Origin: a virus
DNA: 40,611 nucleotides
Virus record (IMG/VR): IMGVR_UViG_3300030451_002728
Location: 1 to 40,611 of that record
Strand: one strand, 5' to 3'
How positions within the stretch are numbered: the first letter of the stretch is position 1; every line of letters starts with the position of its first letter. A program made the translations under genes and the position numbers. The notes beneath the pieces are model-generated. The model had not been told where the DNA came from, made no database searches, and saw only the letters and a list, made by a program, of their open reading frames with translations. Positions 32,220-40,611 of this stretch are shown piece after piece.

Positions 32220-33398
32220 TTATTTATTGTTTTTAATTTTAAACTTAAAATCAGAAGAATTATCACCTAATACTTTTACTTTTATTCCACCAGCCTCAAT
32301 TGTACCTTGAGACTTTCTTGGATCCATATTTACGTTTTTAGATTTAGCAATACTTTCTTTTAAAGCATCTGCTTTACCTTGTTCGTAAAAATGATTAGCA
32401 ACAGCATCAGCATTCATAGCTGTAAATAAAGACTTATGATACCCTTTGGCATCTGTTAAAGTGAAATTTTTATCAACAAACTTTGCCATAAAATTATTAG
32501 AATCACTTTGTGTTTTTTTAACGCTTTCAACATCTTTCACATTAAACCTAAACTTTTTATCACCAATGTTATATTCAAAACCTTTGAATTTGTTGTTAAA
32601 AAGATTATTTGTTTTTTGTTCAAATATTTTACTATTAGCGTCAACAGCCTTTTTTGTAGCCTCTGATTCTTTGTTATATCTATTAAAAAAATCTACAGCT
32701 TTCTGTTGTTCTTTTGTAAGTTTACTTCCAGCTTTAATTTCTTCATAGTATTTGGACTTTTGCCCGTCCAAGTGGCTTCTAGCGCTGGCAACTTGCTCTT
32801 TTAACGCTAGTTTTTTTCTTTTTATTTCTATAGAATCATCTTCTTCTTCATTGTATGAAAAAGAGTCTTCCATAAGAAAACTTATTTCTTCTAAACTTAA
32901 ATGTGGTTTTGTTTGTTTGTAATATTCTAATAAAACCTCCATATCATCAAGTTTACTATAATCTTGATTGAGTTTAACATAGTCACTAATATCACCACCC
33001 GTTTCTTCCATAAAATCTACTAACTTCTGTATATTTTCTGGTAAAGGTTTACCTGTTGCTTCAGATTCAGCAACTGCTTCTTCAATTTTTTCTTCTACTT
33101 CAGCAACTTCTTCTTCTGTTGACTCTTCTGTTATTTCTTCTAGTACTGGAGCTTCTTGTGTTTCTGCTTCCGGTTGTACTTCTTCTTGTTCTTGTGTGGT
33201 CCCGGTGTCCTCGGATTTAACATCCTCAACGACTCCTGTTTGGTCATTAGTATTTTCTGTAGTTTCATTTTCTATTGGTTTATCTAAATTAACAACGTAA
33301 TCGCCGTTTTCATTAATGTTTGGTTTTTTAACTTCTTCAACTTTTTCAGTTGTTTCTTGTGTAGTTTCTTCAACTACATTTTCATTTTTTTCTTCCAT
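32220..33398 (-). CDS. Acidic scaffold-like head assembly protein
   Basis: A 392-residue protein. Residues 1-130 are very Glu/Thr/Val-rich and probably disordered; residues ~130-330 are charged helices and coiled coil; the C-terminus (about 340-392) is basic with G-I-K-V-K-V-L-G-D-N-S. An acidic, helical protein between portal and capsid genes is the usual place and composition of a scaffolding protein, which chaperones capsid assembly and then leaves. No protease motif was found. Homology to a known scaffold is not shown. Confidence 0.65.
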   Translation of the reverse strand: MEEKNENVVEETTQETTEKVEEVKKPNINENGDYVVNLDKPIENETTENTNDQTGVVEDVKSEDTGTTQEQEEVQPEAETQEAPVLEEITEESTEEEVAEVEEKIEEAVAESEATGKPLPENIQKLVDFMEETGGDISDYVKLNQDYSKLDDMEVLLEYYKQTKPHLSLEEISFLMEDSFSYNEEEDDSIEIKRKKLALKEQVASARSHLDGQKSKYYEEIKAGSKLTKEQQKAVDFFNRYNKESEATKKAVDANSKIFEQKTNNLFNNKFKGFEYNIGDKKFRFNVKDVESVKKTQSDSNNFMAKFVDKNFTLTDAKGYHKSLFTAMNADAVANHFYEQGKADALKESIAKSKNVNMDPRKSQGTIEAGGIKVKVLGDNSSDFKFKIKNNK

Positions 33399-33425
33399 AA
33401 TATAATATAATAATAATTAATAATT

Positions 33426-35855
33426 TTATTTAGGTCCAAAAGCACCTAAATCAAACCCTCCACTTAGTATATCATTACCTGCAGACTCAAAGTTTTTAGG
33501 TGGTTTACCACTTTTTCTTTGATCAATCATTTCGCTTTGTTGAGTAGCTTGAATTTTTGTTCTTTCATCTTTTCTATCCTCTTTTTGTTTTTCTCTTTGT
33601 TTTAAACCCTCTGTTTCAATACCTTTTAACTGCATGTTATATTGAAACTCTAACTCCATTAGTTCTTTTTTAAGCTGTGCTTCTGCTTGCATTTTTTGAG
33701 CGTCTAATTCTGCTTCTGCCTGCATCAACTGTACTTTACTAGCATTTAAAGCTTGATTTTTTTGTATTTCTGATTGAGCAGCGGCTTGAGCAGACTGCGC
33801 GTTAGACTGTGTTTGCGCTTGTATGTTTTGCATTTGTATTTGCCTGTCTCTTTCCTGTTTCTTTTTTCTTCTTATTTTAAGTAATTGATTTGCTAGTTTA
33901 ATATTTTTTATTTCTCTAAGATCAATAGCGTCTTCAAGTTCTATTGTTTGTTGTTGAAGAGCCATTTGTATATTGTTTTCAAGTATAGCTTTTTCTTCTT
34001 CATCCGGCTGTAACTGTATAAATATACCAAAATCATAAAGATGTAAATTAGACATTTCTTCTAACGTAGCAACATTATGCGCTCCTATAGCTTGTATAAA
34101 AGCTTCTTTTGTTGGTGAATATTCAATAACATCAGATATTCTTAATGATAAACACTCTGCTGTTTGTGCTGTTAAAAACAAACCTGCTTGTAATATATGT
34201 CTTGTTGCGGTGTTACTATTAGCGGCTGCTAATTTTTGTACACCAACTAAAGCATTTTTATCTGGCATACTACCGTCTCTAGCTTCGTTTAACCCGGTCA
34301 CATCTCTTATCATTTGTAAGTAGTAGTTGTAATTACCTATTAACGCTTGCATTTTATTACCGCCACTACCACTTGTTATTTCTTGTATTGGAACTTTACC
34401 AGGATTTAAATCACCATCACTTGTAAATGACCTTCCAATTACACTACCTGTTTGGAAAAACATGTTTAAAGCTTCTTGTGGATTATAATTTGTACCATTA
34501 CCTAAATCAACTTCAGCTAAACCGTCAGCATCTAAATAAACACCATCTGGTACCATACGTGACATTACTTGTTGTAATTTTAAATGAGTTAATTGTATCA
34601 TATCAGCAAAACCTGTTATACGCTTAACTAAAGAATCTATTTTTCCATCGTACATACGAGGAGCTACTATAGAGTAATTCATTTTAACTTTTGTATAATC
34701 ACTTTTAGGTCTAACCATATTCTTAGCCATTTCCCATTTTAAAAGCTTTTCTGTGCCTAGTATTAGAGCTCCTTCGTATAAAACTTCTATAGCTCTTTGT
34801 AATCTTGTAAAATTACCTTCTTTATTTTCTGGTGGATTAAATTGGTCTGTTTTTTCAATAGCTTTTTCAGAACCACTACCAGTTTCTTTAACCTTATAAA
34901 CCTCGTTCATATATGTTTTAAAGTTAAAATATAAAACTTGAACTTTGTTTATATCTTCTTTTTCTGAGCTATATCTTGTTTTACTATTATTTTTTTGAGA
35001 TAATTTATTTTGCATTATCTCTTCTAAATCAGAACCTGTTAAATGTGGAAATTGTTTTGCTAGTTCGTTTATAGGTATATCCTTTACCTCGCCTACATAA
35101 TAAATATCTTCAAAATAAGGTGAGTCTGTATAAGAATAAACAATATCAGCAGGATCAACATACTTAACGGTTATACCTTCAGAAGTTGTAAAATCTGTTT
35201 TAACACAACCAATACCTAAAACTGTTAAATCATAATAAAAACGTTTTTTAGTTAATTCGTAGTTGTTACCTTCAAATAAAACACTAATAGCTTGTTCTTC
35301 CGCTAATTCTACAGCTTGTTTATATGTTAGCTGCATATGTAAACCTAATTCTTCATCTGTAGTAGGCAACTCTTCTAAATTACTTTCACTTAAATCTAAA
35401 CCTATTTCAACTCTAGTATCTTGATCAAAATCTTGCATACGCATGTCTCTAAGTATTTTTTCCATATACTCAGTTCTTTGTTCAATACCATTAGGTGATT
35501 GTGAAAATGCTTTTATATCATAAGTTCTTTCAGCTATACCATTGACTACAATATCTACAAACTTAGGTATTATAGGTACTGGTGTCCAGTCTAAATTTAA
35601 ATAAGATAAATCACCGTTTATAGATAACTCATCTTTATACTTTTGTATAGATTGTTCGCCTCTAGCATATAGTCTTAAATTATGAAAATTAATATAATTA
35701 TTTCTATATCTACTATTTTTGTAGTTATTACTATAGTTATCGCTAAACCACTCTTTTTCTATAGCTTTAGCTACTCTTAAACCATAATCATAACTCAGCT
35801 TTTCAGCATCACTAACTGTCTGACTAGGAAAATAACTGTTAACAGAATATGACAT
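33426..35855 (-). CDS. Portal protein
   Basis: An 809-residue protein, matching the long portal proteins of crAss-like phages. L-N-L-D-W-T-P-V-P-I-I-P-K-F-V-D-I-V-V-N-G at about residues 89-109 is a signature I recognise from these portals. The middle holds Y-V-D-P-A-D-I-V-Y-S-Y (wing region) and M-I-R-D-V-T-G-L-N-E-A-R-D-G near residue 520, typical of portal stems. The last ~150 residues are a Gln/Ala/Glu/Lys-rich coiled coil that would form the barrel inside the capsid. It lies 1 base after the terminase stop, and the next gene is scaffold-like. It forms the DNA entry channel at one capsid vertex. Confidence 0.85.
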   Translation of the reverse strand: MSYSVNSYFPSQTVSDAEKLSYDYGLRVAKAIEKEWFSDNYSNNYKNSRYRNNYINFHNLRLYARGEQSIQKYKDELSINGDLSYLNLDWTPVPIIPKFVDIVVNGIAERTYDIKAFSQSPNGIEQRTEYMEKILRDMRMQDFDQDTRVEIGLDLSESNLEELPTTDEELGLHMQLTYKQAVELAEEQAISVLFEGNNYELTKKRFYYDLTVLGIGCVKTDFTTSEGITVKYVDPADIVYSYTDSPYFEDIYYVGEVKDIPINELAKQFPHLTGSDLEEIMQNKLSQKNNSKTRYSSEKEDINKVQVLYFNFKTYMNEVYKVKETGSGSEKAIEKTDQFNPPENKEGNFTRLQRAIEVLYEGALILGTEKLLKWEMAKNMVRPKSDYTKVKMNYSIVAPRMYDGKIDSLVKRITGFADMIQLTHLKLQQVMSRMVPDGVYLDADGLAEVDLGNGTNYNPQEALNMFFQTGSVIGRSFTSDGDLNPGKVPIQEITSGSGGNKMQALIGNYNYYLQMIRDVTGLNEARDGSMPDKNALVGVQKLAAANSNTATRHILQAGLFLTAQTAECLSLRISDVIEYSPTKEAFIQAIGAHNVATLEEMSNLHLYDFGIFIQLQPDEEEKAILENNIQMALQQQTIELEDAIDLREIKNIKLANQLLKIRRKKKQERDRQIQMQNIQAQTQSNAQSAQAAAQSEIQKNQALNASKVQLMQAEAELDAQKMQAEAQLKKELMELEFQYNMQLKGIETEGLKQREKQKEDRKDERTKIQATQQSEMIDQRKSGKPPKNFESAGNDILSGGFDLGAFGPK

Positions 35856-35856
35856 A

Positions 35857-38070
35857 TTACTTTATTATTTGTGAATTTGTTCCAGCATTGTTATATCTGG
35901 ATATATTTATATTTATTTTTGGTTTTTCAATAGCTACATTAGGTCTATATAAATGTCTATTATTAGCCATAATAGCTAAACCGCTACTTATAGAAGCATC
36001 AAACTTTGTTCTTTTATTTATATCAAATTTAGCCCAGTCGTTTAGCAAATCATTAAAATATAAACTACCAAACGTACCATCTTGCTTCATACCAACATGA
36101 TCTTGAATATACATTTCAATAGCAGCTGCATGGGCTTGTTTTATGTCTTCACTTGAGTTTGGTATACCACCTATTTCTTTTTCAGCTGTAGATAATTTAT
36201 TCCAAGTTTTATCTGGTCTATTCATACTATAGCCTCTATAACCTCTACGTCTTAAATAATATAATAACCTAGGCTTGTTGTTCTCTGCTAATATTGGCAT
36301 GCCATAAAAAACTAACGCCATTAAAACATCTTCAAAAAATATTTCTGCCGTAGGTGGTCTTGATAAGTATTCTAAAAAGAAGCTGTTCGCAGGAGCGTCC
36401 TCCATACTAAACCTGGTTAAGCCGTGTAATGCTCCTTTAGATCCTTTTCCATCTACGGTTCCTGATATATCATAAGAGTCACAACCAAATGCTCCCATGT
36501 GTTCATTACCAGGATGTTTAACACCATTTTTCAAAACCACTCTATTTTGTAACTGTTGAGGTGGTACCCAACTAACTTTAAATCTACCTTTTGGATCTGG
36601 ATAAAAAATTACGCTTGAATCTTTAACACCGTTAATCCATTGAAAATTACCTGTAGTAATACCTAAAGTTCTAGACATTTCTTCATTGTAATCTATCTGC
36701 TCGTATATTTTCACTAAGTTAAATATACTGTTTTTTGTTTCATCTCTAAACGCGTGCTCTTCGGTTCTTGGAAACTGACGATAAAATTCGTTTAAAGCAT
36801 CTTGATCATTTTTTAAACCTTCAGCTTCATTTTGCCAATGATCTATTACACCTATATCTATTAATTCACCGTCTGGGGCAAACACGTCGACACTAGGAGT
36901 AGTGAATACTGGAACTCCATACTCGTCAATAAATCCTTCGTAGTTCCATTCCATTGGGATAAACAAAGAGTATAAACCAGATTTTGTCTGACCATTTCTA
37001 TTTCTTTTAGTGACATCTGAGGCATTGTATAGTTTTTTAAAATTGTCTCCACCTTTATCTAATGAGTTTGAAGTAGAGCCCATCATGCACTTACCTATTA
37101 TTCTACTACCTAAACGTAAGCATGTTTTTGTAACTCTCCAGTTATTTAATATATTATCAGGTCTTTCCCATTTACCACTTTCATCATGTACTAGTAATGC
37201 TAGTTTTTCACCGTCATAACTGTTGTCACCTGTGTTTTTCCAGTCTATAGTTGTATCTAAACCTTGTATATCTTCAAGTTGTTCGTTAGCTGTTATTTTT
37301 TTTCTTGTAAATTTACTAGCTGGTACTCTATATGCAAGCTCTGATTTTGGCCTGTCCATACCATCTTGTATTGGTTTAAAGAAAAACGGGTAGTTAATAC
37401 TAATAGGTACTACTTTGTCTGTAAACATTTTTTTAGCATCAGCACCTGTTTTTGATAGTATACCATATCTACTATCACTCGATATAGTGGCTAAATTAAC
37501 TGTTTCTGCAGATGACATAAACGAAAACCCTGATCTTCTGTTCTTTAGATAACACATACCGTAACATCTTTTATCAGCTTTACACGCTTCCCAAAATATA
37601 AAAAACAGTCTATTTGCTTCTCTAAAATCTGGCGCTCCTACATCTATTTTACTCCATTGTAAATACATGTAGTGTGCACCTGTTATATATGTTGGTTTAT
37701 TATTATTCATAAACCAAAAACCTTCTTCTCTACGTTTAAATTCTTCGTCTATGTAATCGTACCACTTTTCTTTTTGATCTTCAGGATATGACCTCCAATC
37801 AAATATATTTTTTAATCTACTTAGTTCTTTTGGATATTCTATTTTTTGCCACTTGTTTTCTTTATTGGAGTGCACGTGCACTGGTTCCATTGGCAAAGCA
37901 ATGCGCAACCCTTGTATTTCAAGTATCTCCCCAATTCTACCAGTTTTTGATATAACAACGATATCGTTTTCTTTATTGTATCCATATTTCCATTTTTTAG
38001 ATTTGTTAAGCCGACGTATAGTCGTGCGTTTAATAGGTTCTATTGTTTTAACTAAATTTTGCTCGTACAT
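35857..38070 (-). CDS. Large terminase subunit (TerL)
   Basis: A 737-residue packaging motor protein. The Walker A position reads Y-L-K-N-R-R-S-G-F-S (K176 to S183), lacking the classic G-K-[S/T]; the Walker B is L-A-L-L-V-H-D-E-S with D296-E297. The C-terminal nuclease region has F-G-C-D-S-Y-D-I-S-G, F-F-E-D-V-L-M-A-L-V-F-Y-G and F-D-A-S-I-S-S-G-L-A, giving the acidic residues expected of an RNase H-like fold. It cuts concatemeric DNA and pumps it through the portal, encoded next. No small terminase is evident; the short gene just upstream, whose stop overlaps this ATG by one base, is a candidate from position alone. Confidence 0.85.
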   Translation of the reverse strand: MYEQNLVKTIEPIKRTTIRRLNKSKKWKYGYNKENDIVVISKTGRIGEILEIQGLRIALPMEPVHVHSNKENKWQKIEYPKELSRLKNIFDWRSYPEDQKEKWYDYIDEEFKRREEGFWFMNNNKPTYITGAHYMYLQWSKIDVGAPDFREANRLFFIFWEACKADKRCYGMCYLKNRRSGFSFMSSAETVNLATISSDSRYGILSKTGADAKKMFTDKVVPISINYPFFFKPIQDGMDRPKSELAYRVPASKFTRKKITANEQLEDIQGLDTTIDWKNTGDNSYDGEKLALLVHDESGKWERPDNILNNWRVTKTCLRLGSRIIGKCMMGSTSNSLDKGGDNFKKLYNASDVTKRNRNGQTKSGLYSLFIPMEWNYEGFIDEYGVPVFTTPSVDVFAPDGELIDIGVIDHWQNEAEGLKNDQDALNEFYRQFPRTEEHAFRDETKNSIFNLVKIYEQIDYNEEMSRTLGITTGNFQWINGVKDSSVIFYPDPKGRFKVSWVPPQQLQNRVVLKNGVKHPGNEHMGAFGCDSYDISGTVDGKGSKGALHGLTRFSMEDAPANSFFLEYLSRPPTAEIFFEDVLMALVFYGMPILAENNKPRLLYYLRRRGYRGYSMNRPDKTWNKLSTAEKEIGGIPNSSEDIKQAHAAAIEMYIQDHVGMKQDGTFGSLYFNDLLNDWAKFDINKRTKFDASISSGLAIMANNRHLYRPNVAIEKPKININISRYNNAGTNSQIIK

Positions 38071-38348
38071 TACTTAGATCTGCCTTCTGCGAATCCTTTA
38101 AAGACTTTTTTCTTTGCCTCTTCAGGTGTTTTGCCCTCAAGCAAGTTTTCTTCTTCTTGAATTCTGTTAAGTATTTCAAATGCGTCAAATATAGCTAGTT
38201 TTTTAGTAGCCGCGGCATTTTTTAGTCTATCAGCAGAAACATCATCTTCTGTATTAGTTATAATTTTTTCTCTAGCTACATTAATAAGTTCTTCAACAGC
38301 CTTGTGCCCAGCTTGGATTATAAGCTTCTTCGTTTCCTTGATATTCAT
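38070..38348 (-). CDS. Small helical protein before TerL (possible small terminase)
   Basis: I place the start at ATG 38348 (92 residues, beginning M-N-I-K-E-T-K-K) rather than at 38393, because the earlier start adds a Cys-rich stretch inside the upstream coding frame. The overlap with the upstream gene is still 56 bases. The protein is helical and charged, with A-G-H-K-A-V-E-E-L-I-N-V-A-R and I-F-D-A-F-E-I-L-N-R-I-Q-E-E segments, and ends one base into the terminase ATG. Position and size suit a small terminase subunit, but no helix-turn-helix is clear. Alternatively it is a small packaging accessory protein. Confidence 0.55.
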   Translation of the reverse strand: MNIKETKKLIIQAGHKAVEELINVAREKIITNTEDDVSADRLKNAAATKKLAIFDAFEILNRIQEEENLLEGKTPEEAKKKVFKGFAEGRSK

Positions 38349-38883
38349 ATTTAATTGTAATAAATTTAGTGTACACTCTGTACAAGAGCTCATTGTTGAT
38401 TATAAACTCATATTTAGATATAGGTGTAAAACCAACAAGATCTCCAACTTTAAAAGTTCCATCAGTATACTTTACTACACCTACGTTTTCTTGTGTTTTT
38501 TCAGAGCTATATTTGTCAGTGTTTTTTATAGGTTGTATCCAGCAAAAACCTTTTAACGAGTGCCAGTGCCAATAATTTTTATACAAAAATATTTGATCTG
38601 GATGTACTACGTAAGTATCTTCATTAAAATAGCTTTTACTATTTTTTTCTATACCTTTAACATCGTGCCAACGTCTAAACACATTGTGATGTAATATAAC
38701 GTTGCTACCCACATTTATGTCTGTATTACCAATTATAGGTGTTGATATAACAATAGCTTCTCTATTTACATATTGATGATTGAAGATCTCAGTATTAAGT
38801 ATTAATTCTGAGTCTCCAATCTTTTTTTTATTATTATATCTTTCACCTCTTGGTTTTACAACAAAGTTGTAAACGCTTTTCAT
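38293..38883 (-). CDS. Tandem GroES-like barrel protein (putative co-chaperonin)
   Basis: A 196-residue protein that appears to contain two copies of a GroES-like barrel. The first (~1-105) has a V-G-S-N-V-I-L-H-H-N-V segment followed by E-D-T-Y-V-V-H-P-D-Q-I-F-L-Y; the second (~106-190) has K-G-F-C-W-I-Q-P-I, V-G-D-L-V-G-F-T-P and E-L-L-Y-R-V-Y-T-K-F-I-T-I. These match the GroES order: opening strand, V-G-D-x-V-I-F, then the E-x-x-I/V-M-x-x-x-D-I-L closing strand. T4 gp31 is a precedent for a phage co-chaperonin used to fold capsid protein. No clear mobile loop for GroEL binding is visible, so a structural use of the fold is also possible. The start shares one base with the upstream stop. 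Confidence 0.55.
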   Translation of the reverse strand: MKSVYNFVVKPRGERYNNKKKIGDSELILNTEIFNHQYVNREAIVISTPIIGNTDINVGSNVILHHNVFRRWHDVKGIEKNSKSYFNEDTYVVHPDQIFLYKNYWHWHSLKGFCWIQPIKNTDKYSSEKTQENVGVVKYTDGTFKVGDLVGFTPISKYEFIINNELLYRVYTKFITIKYEYQGNEEAYNPSWAQGC

Positions 38884-39104
38884 TAGTATTCTAAGTTGTA
38901 TTCTACAGACACCGCCATGTTTTTGTTAAAATCTTTCCACGGTAATATATCTTTATTTTTTTTAATATAAATAGAGAATTTATCTTCTTCTTCTACTATA
39001 TCACAAATAGTATGTCCACCATAAACTTCTTGACCAACAGCATAGTGCATAGCGTCGTTTTTGTAGTCTTTACCTATACTAATCTTTCTTATTAACTTCG
39101 CCAT
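38883..39104 (-). CDS. Small conserved phage protein (73 aa)
   Basis: A 73-residue, probably all-beta protein: M-A-K-L-I-R-K-I-S-I-G-K-D-Y, then A-M-H-Y-A-V-G-Q-E-V-Y-G-G and a closing M-A-V-S-V-E-Y strand. I recognise the beginning and the H-Y-x-V-G-Q-E-V element from small conserved proteins in marine phages of this type, without a known function. It overlaps the upstream coiled-coil gene by 26 bases and the downstream barrel gene by one, in a tightly coupled set. Confidence 0.6.
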   Translation of the reverse strand: MAKLIRKISIGKDYKNDAMHYAVGQEVYGGHTICDIVEEEDKFSIYIKKNKDILPWKDFNKNMAVSVEYNLEY

Positions 39105-39375
39105 TTTCTTTAGGATAATTTATAACACCATCTTGTATGTTAATATCAGCGGTACCATATTGTTCTTCAAACTCTTCTTTCATTTTACCAACAGCTTCTT
39201 GAAGTGAAGATATATGGTGAGTTATAGCATGCTTTTTTGTTTCCATTTGACCTATTTCAAGCTGAGATTTGTTAATCTCATTTATAATATCTTGAACTTT
39301 TTTTAACTGTTCTTCTGTTACTTTTTCAGGTTTTAAGTCTACTATATCTTCTTTTTTGTTTTTTGTTTTTGCCAT
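39079..39375 (-). CDS. Small coiled-coil conserved protein (98 aa)
   Basis: A 98-residue protein. After a basic N-terminus comes V-D-L-K-P-E-K-V-T-E-E-Q-L-K-K-V-Q and a long heptad-patterned helix (about residues 18-70), then E-Q-Y-G-T-A-D-I-N-I-Q-D-G, a short hairpin-like tail. The same helix-plus-tail arrangement recurs in marine Bacteroidota phages next to terminase genes, as far as I remember. Role unknown; assembly chaperone or small structural protein are possible. Confidence 0.6.
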   Translation of the reverse strand: MAKTKNKKEDIVDLKPEKVTEEQLKKVQDIINEINKSQLEIGQMETKKHAITHHISSLQEAVGKMKEEFEEQYGTADINIQDGVINYPKENGEVNKKD

Positions 39376-39404
39376 TTTATTTAATTTAATTAGTTAATAT
39401 TTAT

Positions 39405-40199
39405 TTATCTTTCAAAAGATAGTATTACCTTTATTGGGTTTACGTTGAATAATTCTTCGTCATCTGCTATAGCCTCCACGTTATTTGCGGTAAGTATTAT
39501 ATCTTGATGATTTGTATCAAAAGCAGATATACTAGCTATAGTACCTACCGTGTCACCAGTACCAGTTTCAATAACATCACCTACTGCAAAAATAGTTTCT
39601 GCGTTTGGATCACTATCTGCTGAACCCTGCAGATCTGTAGGTATTGTAGTTGTATTATCTGCTGTAATAGCGCCTCTTGTTAAAACTTTAGTTCCAAAAC
39701 TTATATTACTTGTAGCTGCAATAGCACCTAAATATAGTTTATCAAAGCCAACGTTCGTGCCTGAGTCAGGTTCACCCTCTAAAACTATGCTAGGTATATT
39801 ACTACCAGCAGCACCCGATCCTGTGTTTCCTACCGCAAAAAAATCAAAACTGTTTTCACCGTAGTCAGCGTTTGATTCAAGTTTTGTAAAACCAATTATA
39901 TGATTTTTTACAATTGGAGCTGCTGATGCTGTAGCGTTTGAATTACCCATTGTAGTAGGAGCAACACCGTTTATTGTTTTTGCAAAGAAAAATTCAATAT
40001 CTTGTACTGATTGCGCGCCACCATCTTTGCCACTTAACACAGCTGTAACAGATACTAATTTAGCAGCTCCTTTAGGTATGTTAAACTCAGTCCAATCAAA
40101 AAGAACATCACCTGCTCCATATGTAGCGCTACTAGCTGATTGGTGTTCGCCAGGTATAGTAGGCGTTACTGTCACTGTAAAATGTTTGCTTGTTGCCAT
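39405..40199 (-). CDS. Beta-rich virion protein, possible head decoration
   Basis: A 264-residue protein rich in Ala, Thr, Gly and Asp with alternating strands and almost no helix. The first ~170 residues look like one sandwich domain. The C-terminal ~70 contain F-A-V-G-D-V-I-E-T-G, a strand-turn pattern like the small barrels of the 424-residue protein at 15410-16684, ending V-I-L-S-F-E-R. Lacking enzyme motifs and positioned between holin-like and assembly genes, it could be a capsid decoration or surface protein; that is inference. The 5 bases after the upstream stop are A/T only. Confidence 0.55.
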   Translation of the reverse strand: MATSKHFTVTVTPTIPGEHQSASSATYGAGDVLFDWTEFNIPKGAAKLVSVTAVLSGKDGGAQSVQDIEFFFAKTINGVAPTTMGNSNATASAAPIVKNHIIGFTKLESNADYGENSFDFFAVGNTGSGAAGSNIPSIVLEGEPDSGTNVGFDKLYLGAIAATSNISFGTKVLTRGAITADNTTTIPTDLQGSADSDPNAETIFAVGDVIETGTGDTVGTIASISAFDTNHQDIILTANNVEAIADDEELFNVNPIKVILSFER

Positions 40200-40205
40200 A
40201 ATTTT

Positions 40206-40592
40206 TTATTTTTTTACTTTTTCTAGTGATCTACCGCCAAAATAAGCACCGATCACTGTTATTAATACTAGTTGTAATAAGTCTACCCATGAAGCTTTAA
40301 CCTCAAATGATATAACACCAGCGTCGATAAATATCAATAACACTGTTGATACACATAAAAATATTAAAACTAGTGGTCTTATGTTTTTACTTAACCATGA
40401 ATCAGATGCCATATCTACTTTCCATCTTTCTGTTACTTGCTTTTGCATTTCAGCTTCATAACCCATGATCATGTCTTTTATTTGCTTTTCAGCTTCTAAT
40501 TTTTCTTCTTTAGATGTGTGTAAATTATCTATTACACCACCTACATTTTTTACTAAGTCAGCTGCACCGCTGCTAAATATCTTACTTAACAT
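40206..40592 (-). CDS. Holin-like membrane protein (3TM / gene-transfer-agent holin type)
   Basis: A 128-residue protein. The first half is a charged amphipathic helix (about 25-60). Then S-W-L-S-K-N-I-R-P leads into a hydrophobic helix at ~73-92, and a second at ~102-118 ends in Y-F-G-G-R-S-L-E-K. The N-I-R-P before the first helix and the Y-F-G-G-R-S-L-E after the last are hallmarks of the family called holin of 3TMs for gene-transfer release (GTA_holin_3TM). If right, it forms holes in the inner membrane at lysis. No endolysin lies in the window. The last 19 bases (40593-40611) upstream are A/T-rich and hold no recognisable promoter. Confidence 0.75.
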   Translation of the reverse strand: MLSKIFSSGAADLVKNVGGVIDNLHTSKEEKLEAEKQIKDMIMGYEAEMQKQVTERWKVDMASDSWLSKNIRPLVLIFLCVSTVLLIFIDAGVISFEVKASWVDLLQLVLITVIGAYFGGRSLEKVKK

Positions 40593-40611
40593 TTTATTTG
40601 TTTTTATTATA

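Noticed and set aside
38349-38393. Longer N-terminus (start at 38393) for the small gene before TerL
   Set aside because: It would add 15 residues lying inside the upstream reading frame; the shorter start reduces the overlap and leaves a coherent helix.

Overview
This AT-rich window (no computed GC figure) holds part of a tailed-phage genome, essentially the head-tail morphogenesis module plus accessory virion genes. Every gene I accept lies on the minus strand, with gaps of only a few to about 70 bases, so transcription runs from the high-coordinate end to the low one. I see no integrase, replication genes, tRNA genes or CRISPR array, and the window cuts through at least one gene, so it is a fragment of a larger genome. 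The terminase, portal, capsid, two ring-like connector proteins and a giant tail protein appear in an order and with sequence signatures that I recognise from crAss-like phages (Crassvirales) and related short-tailed phages of marine Flavobacteriia. That identification is from memory. A Bacteroidota host also fits the translation starts: twelve starts I read have A/T-rich leaders without a Shine-Dalgarno sequence.

Layout in transcription order. (1) 40.6-38.1 kb: a holin-like membrane protein, a probable virion surface protein, two small conserved proteins, a protein that looks like two tandem GroES-type barrels, and a small protein just before the terminase. (2) 38.1-30.7 kb: large terminase, portal, acidic scaffold-like protein and major capsid protein, closed by a strong UUCG-loop terminator hairpin. 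(3) 30.6-27.2 kb: a conserved head-associated protein, a second hairpin, and two connector/ring-type proteins. (4) 27.2-15.0 kb: a 3517-residue tail protein whose first half resembles the tail hub and whose second half is a chain of beta-rich modules probably facing the receptor, then two small virion proteins. (5) 15.0-4.0 kb: a degenerate GNAT protein and three likely internal (ejected) proteins, ending in a 2674-residue polyvalent protein with zincin, PD-(D/E)XK nuclease-like and HAD phosphatase-like domains. (6) 3.9 kb to 1: a lipoprotein with an outer-membrane-barrel-like tail, two single-pass membrane proteins (one a thioredoxin fold without its CxxC), then a run of very small, very basic proteins, a PAP2 phosphatase, and a Lys/Met/Ala repeat protein that runs off the window.

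The most interesting signals are these. A short K-[Q/F]-S-x-G motif recurs four times at the domain junctions of the 2674-residue protein and could mark processing sites. The basic-protein cluster includes a 56-residue gene with a WPSAYASG motif. EF-hand-type calcium loops occur in two otherwise unrelated proteins. The receptor-side expansion of the tail hub is also notable.
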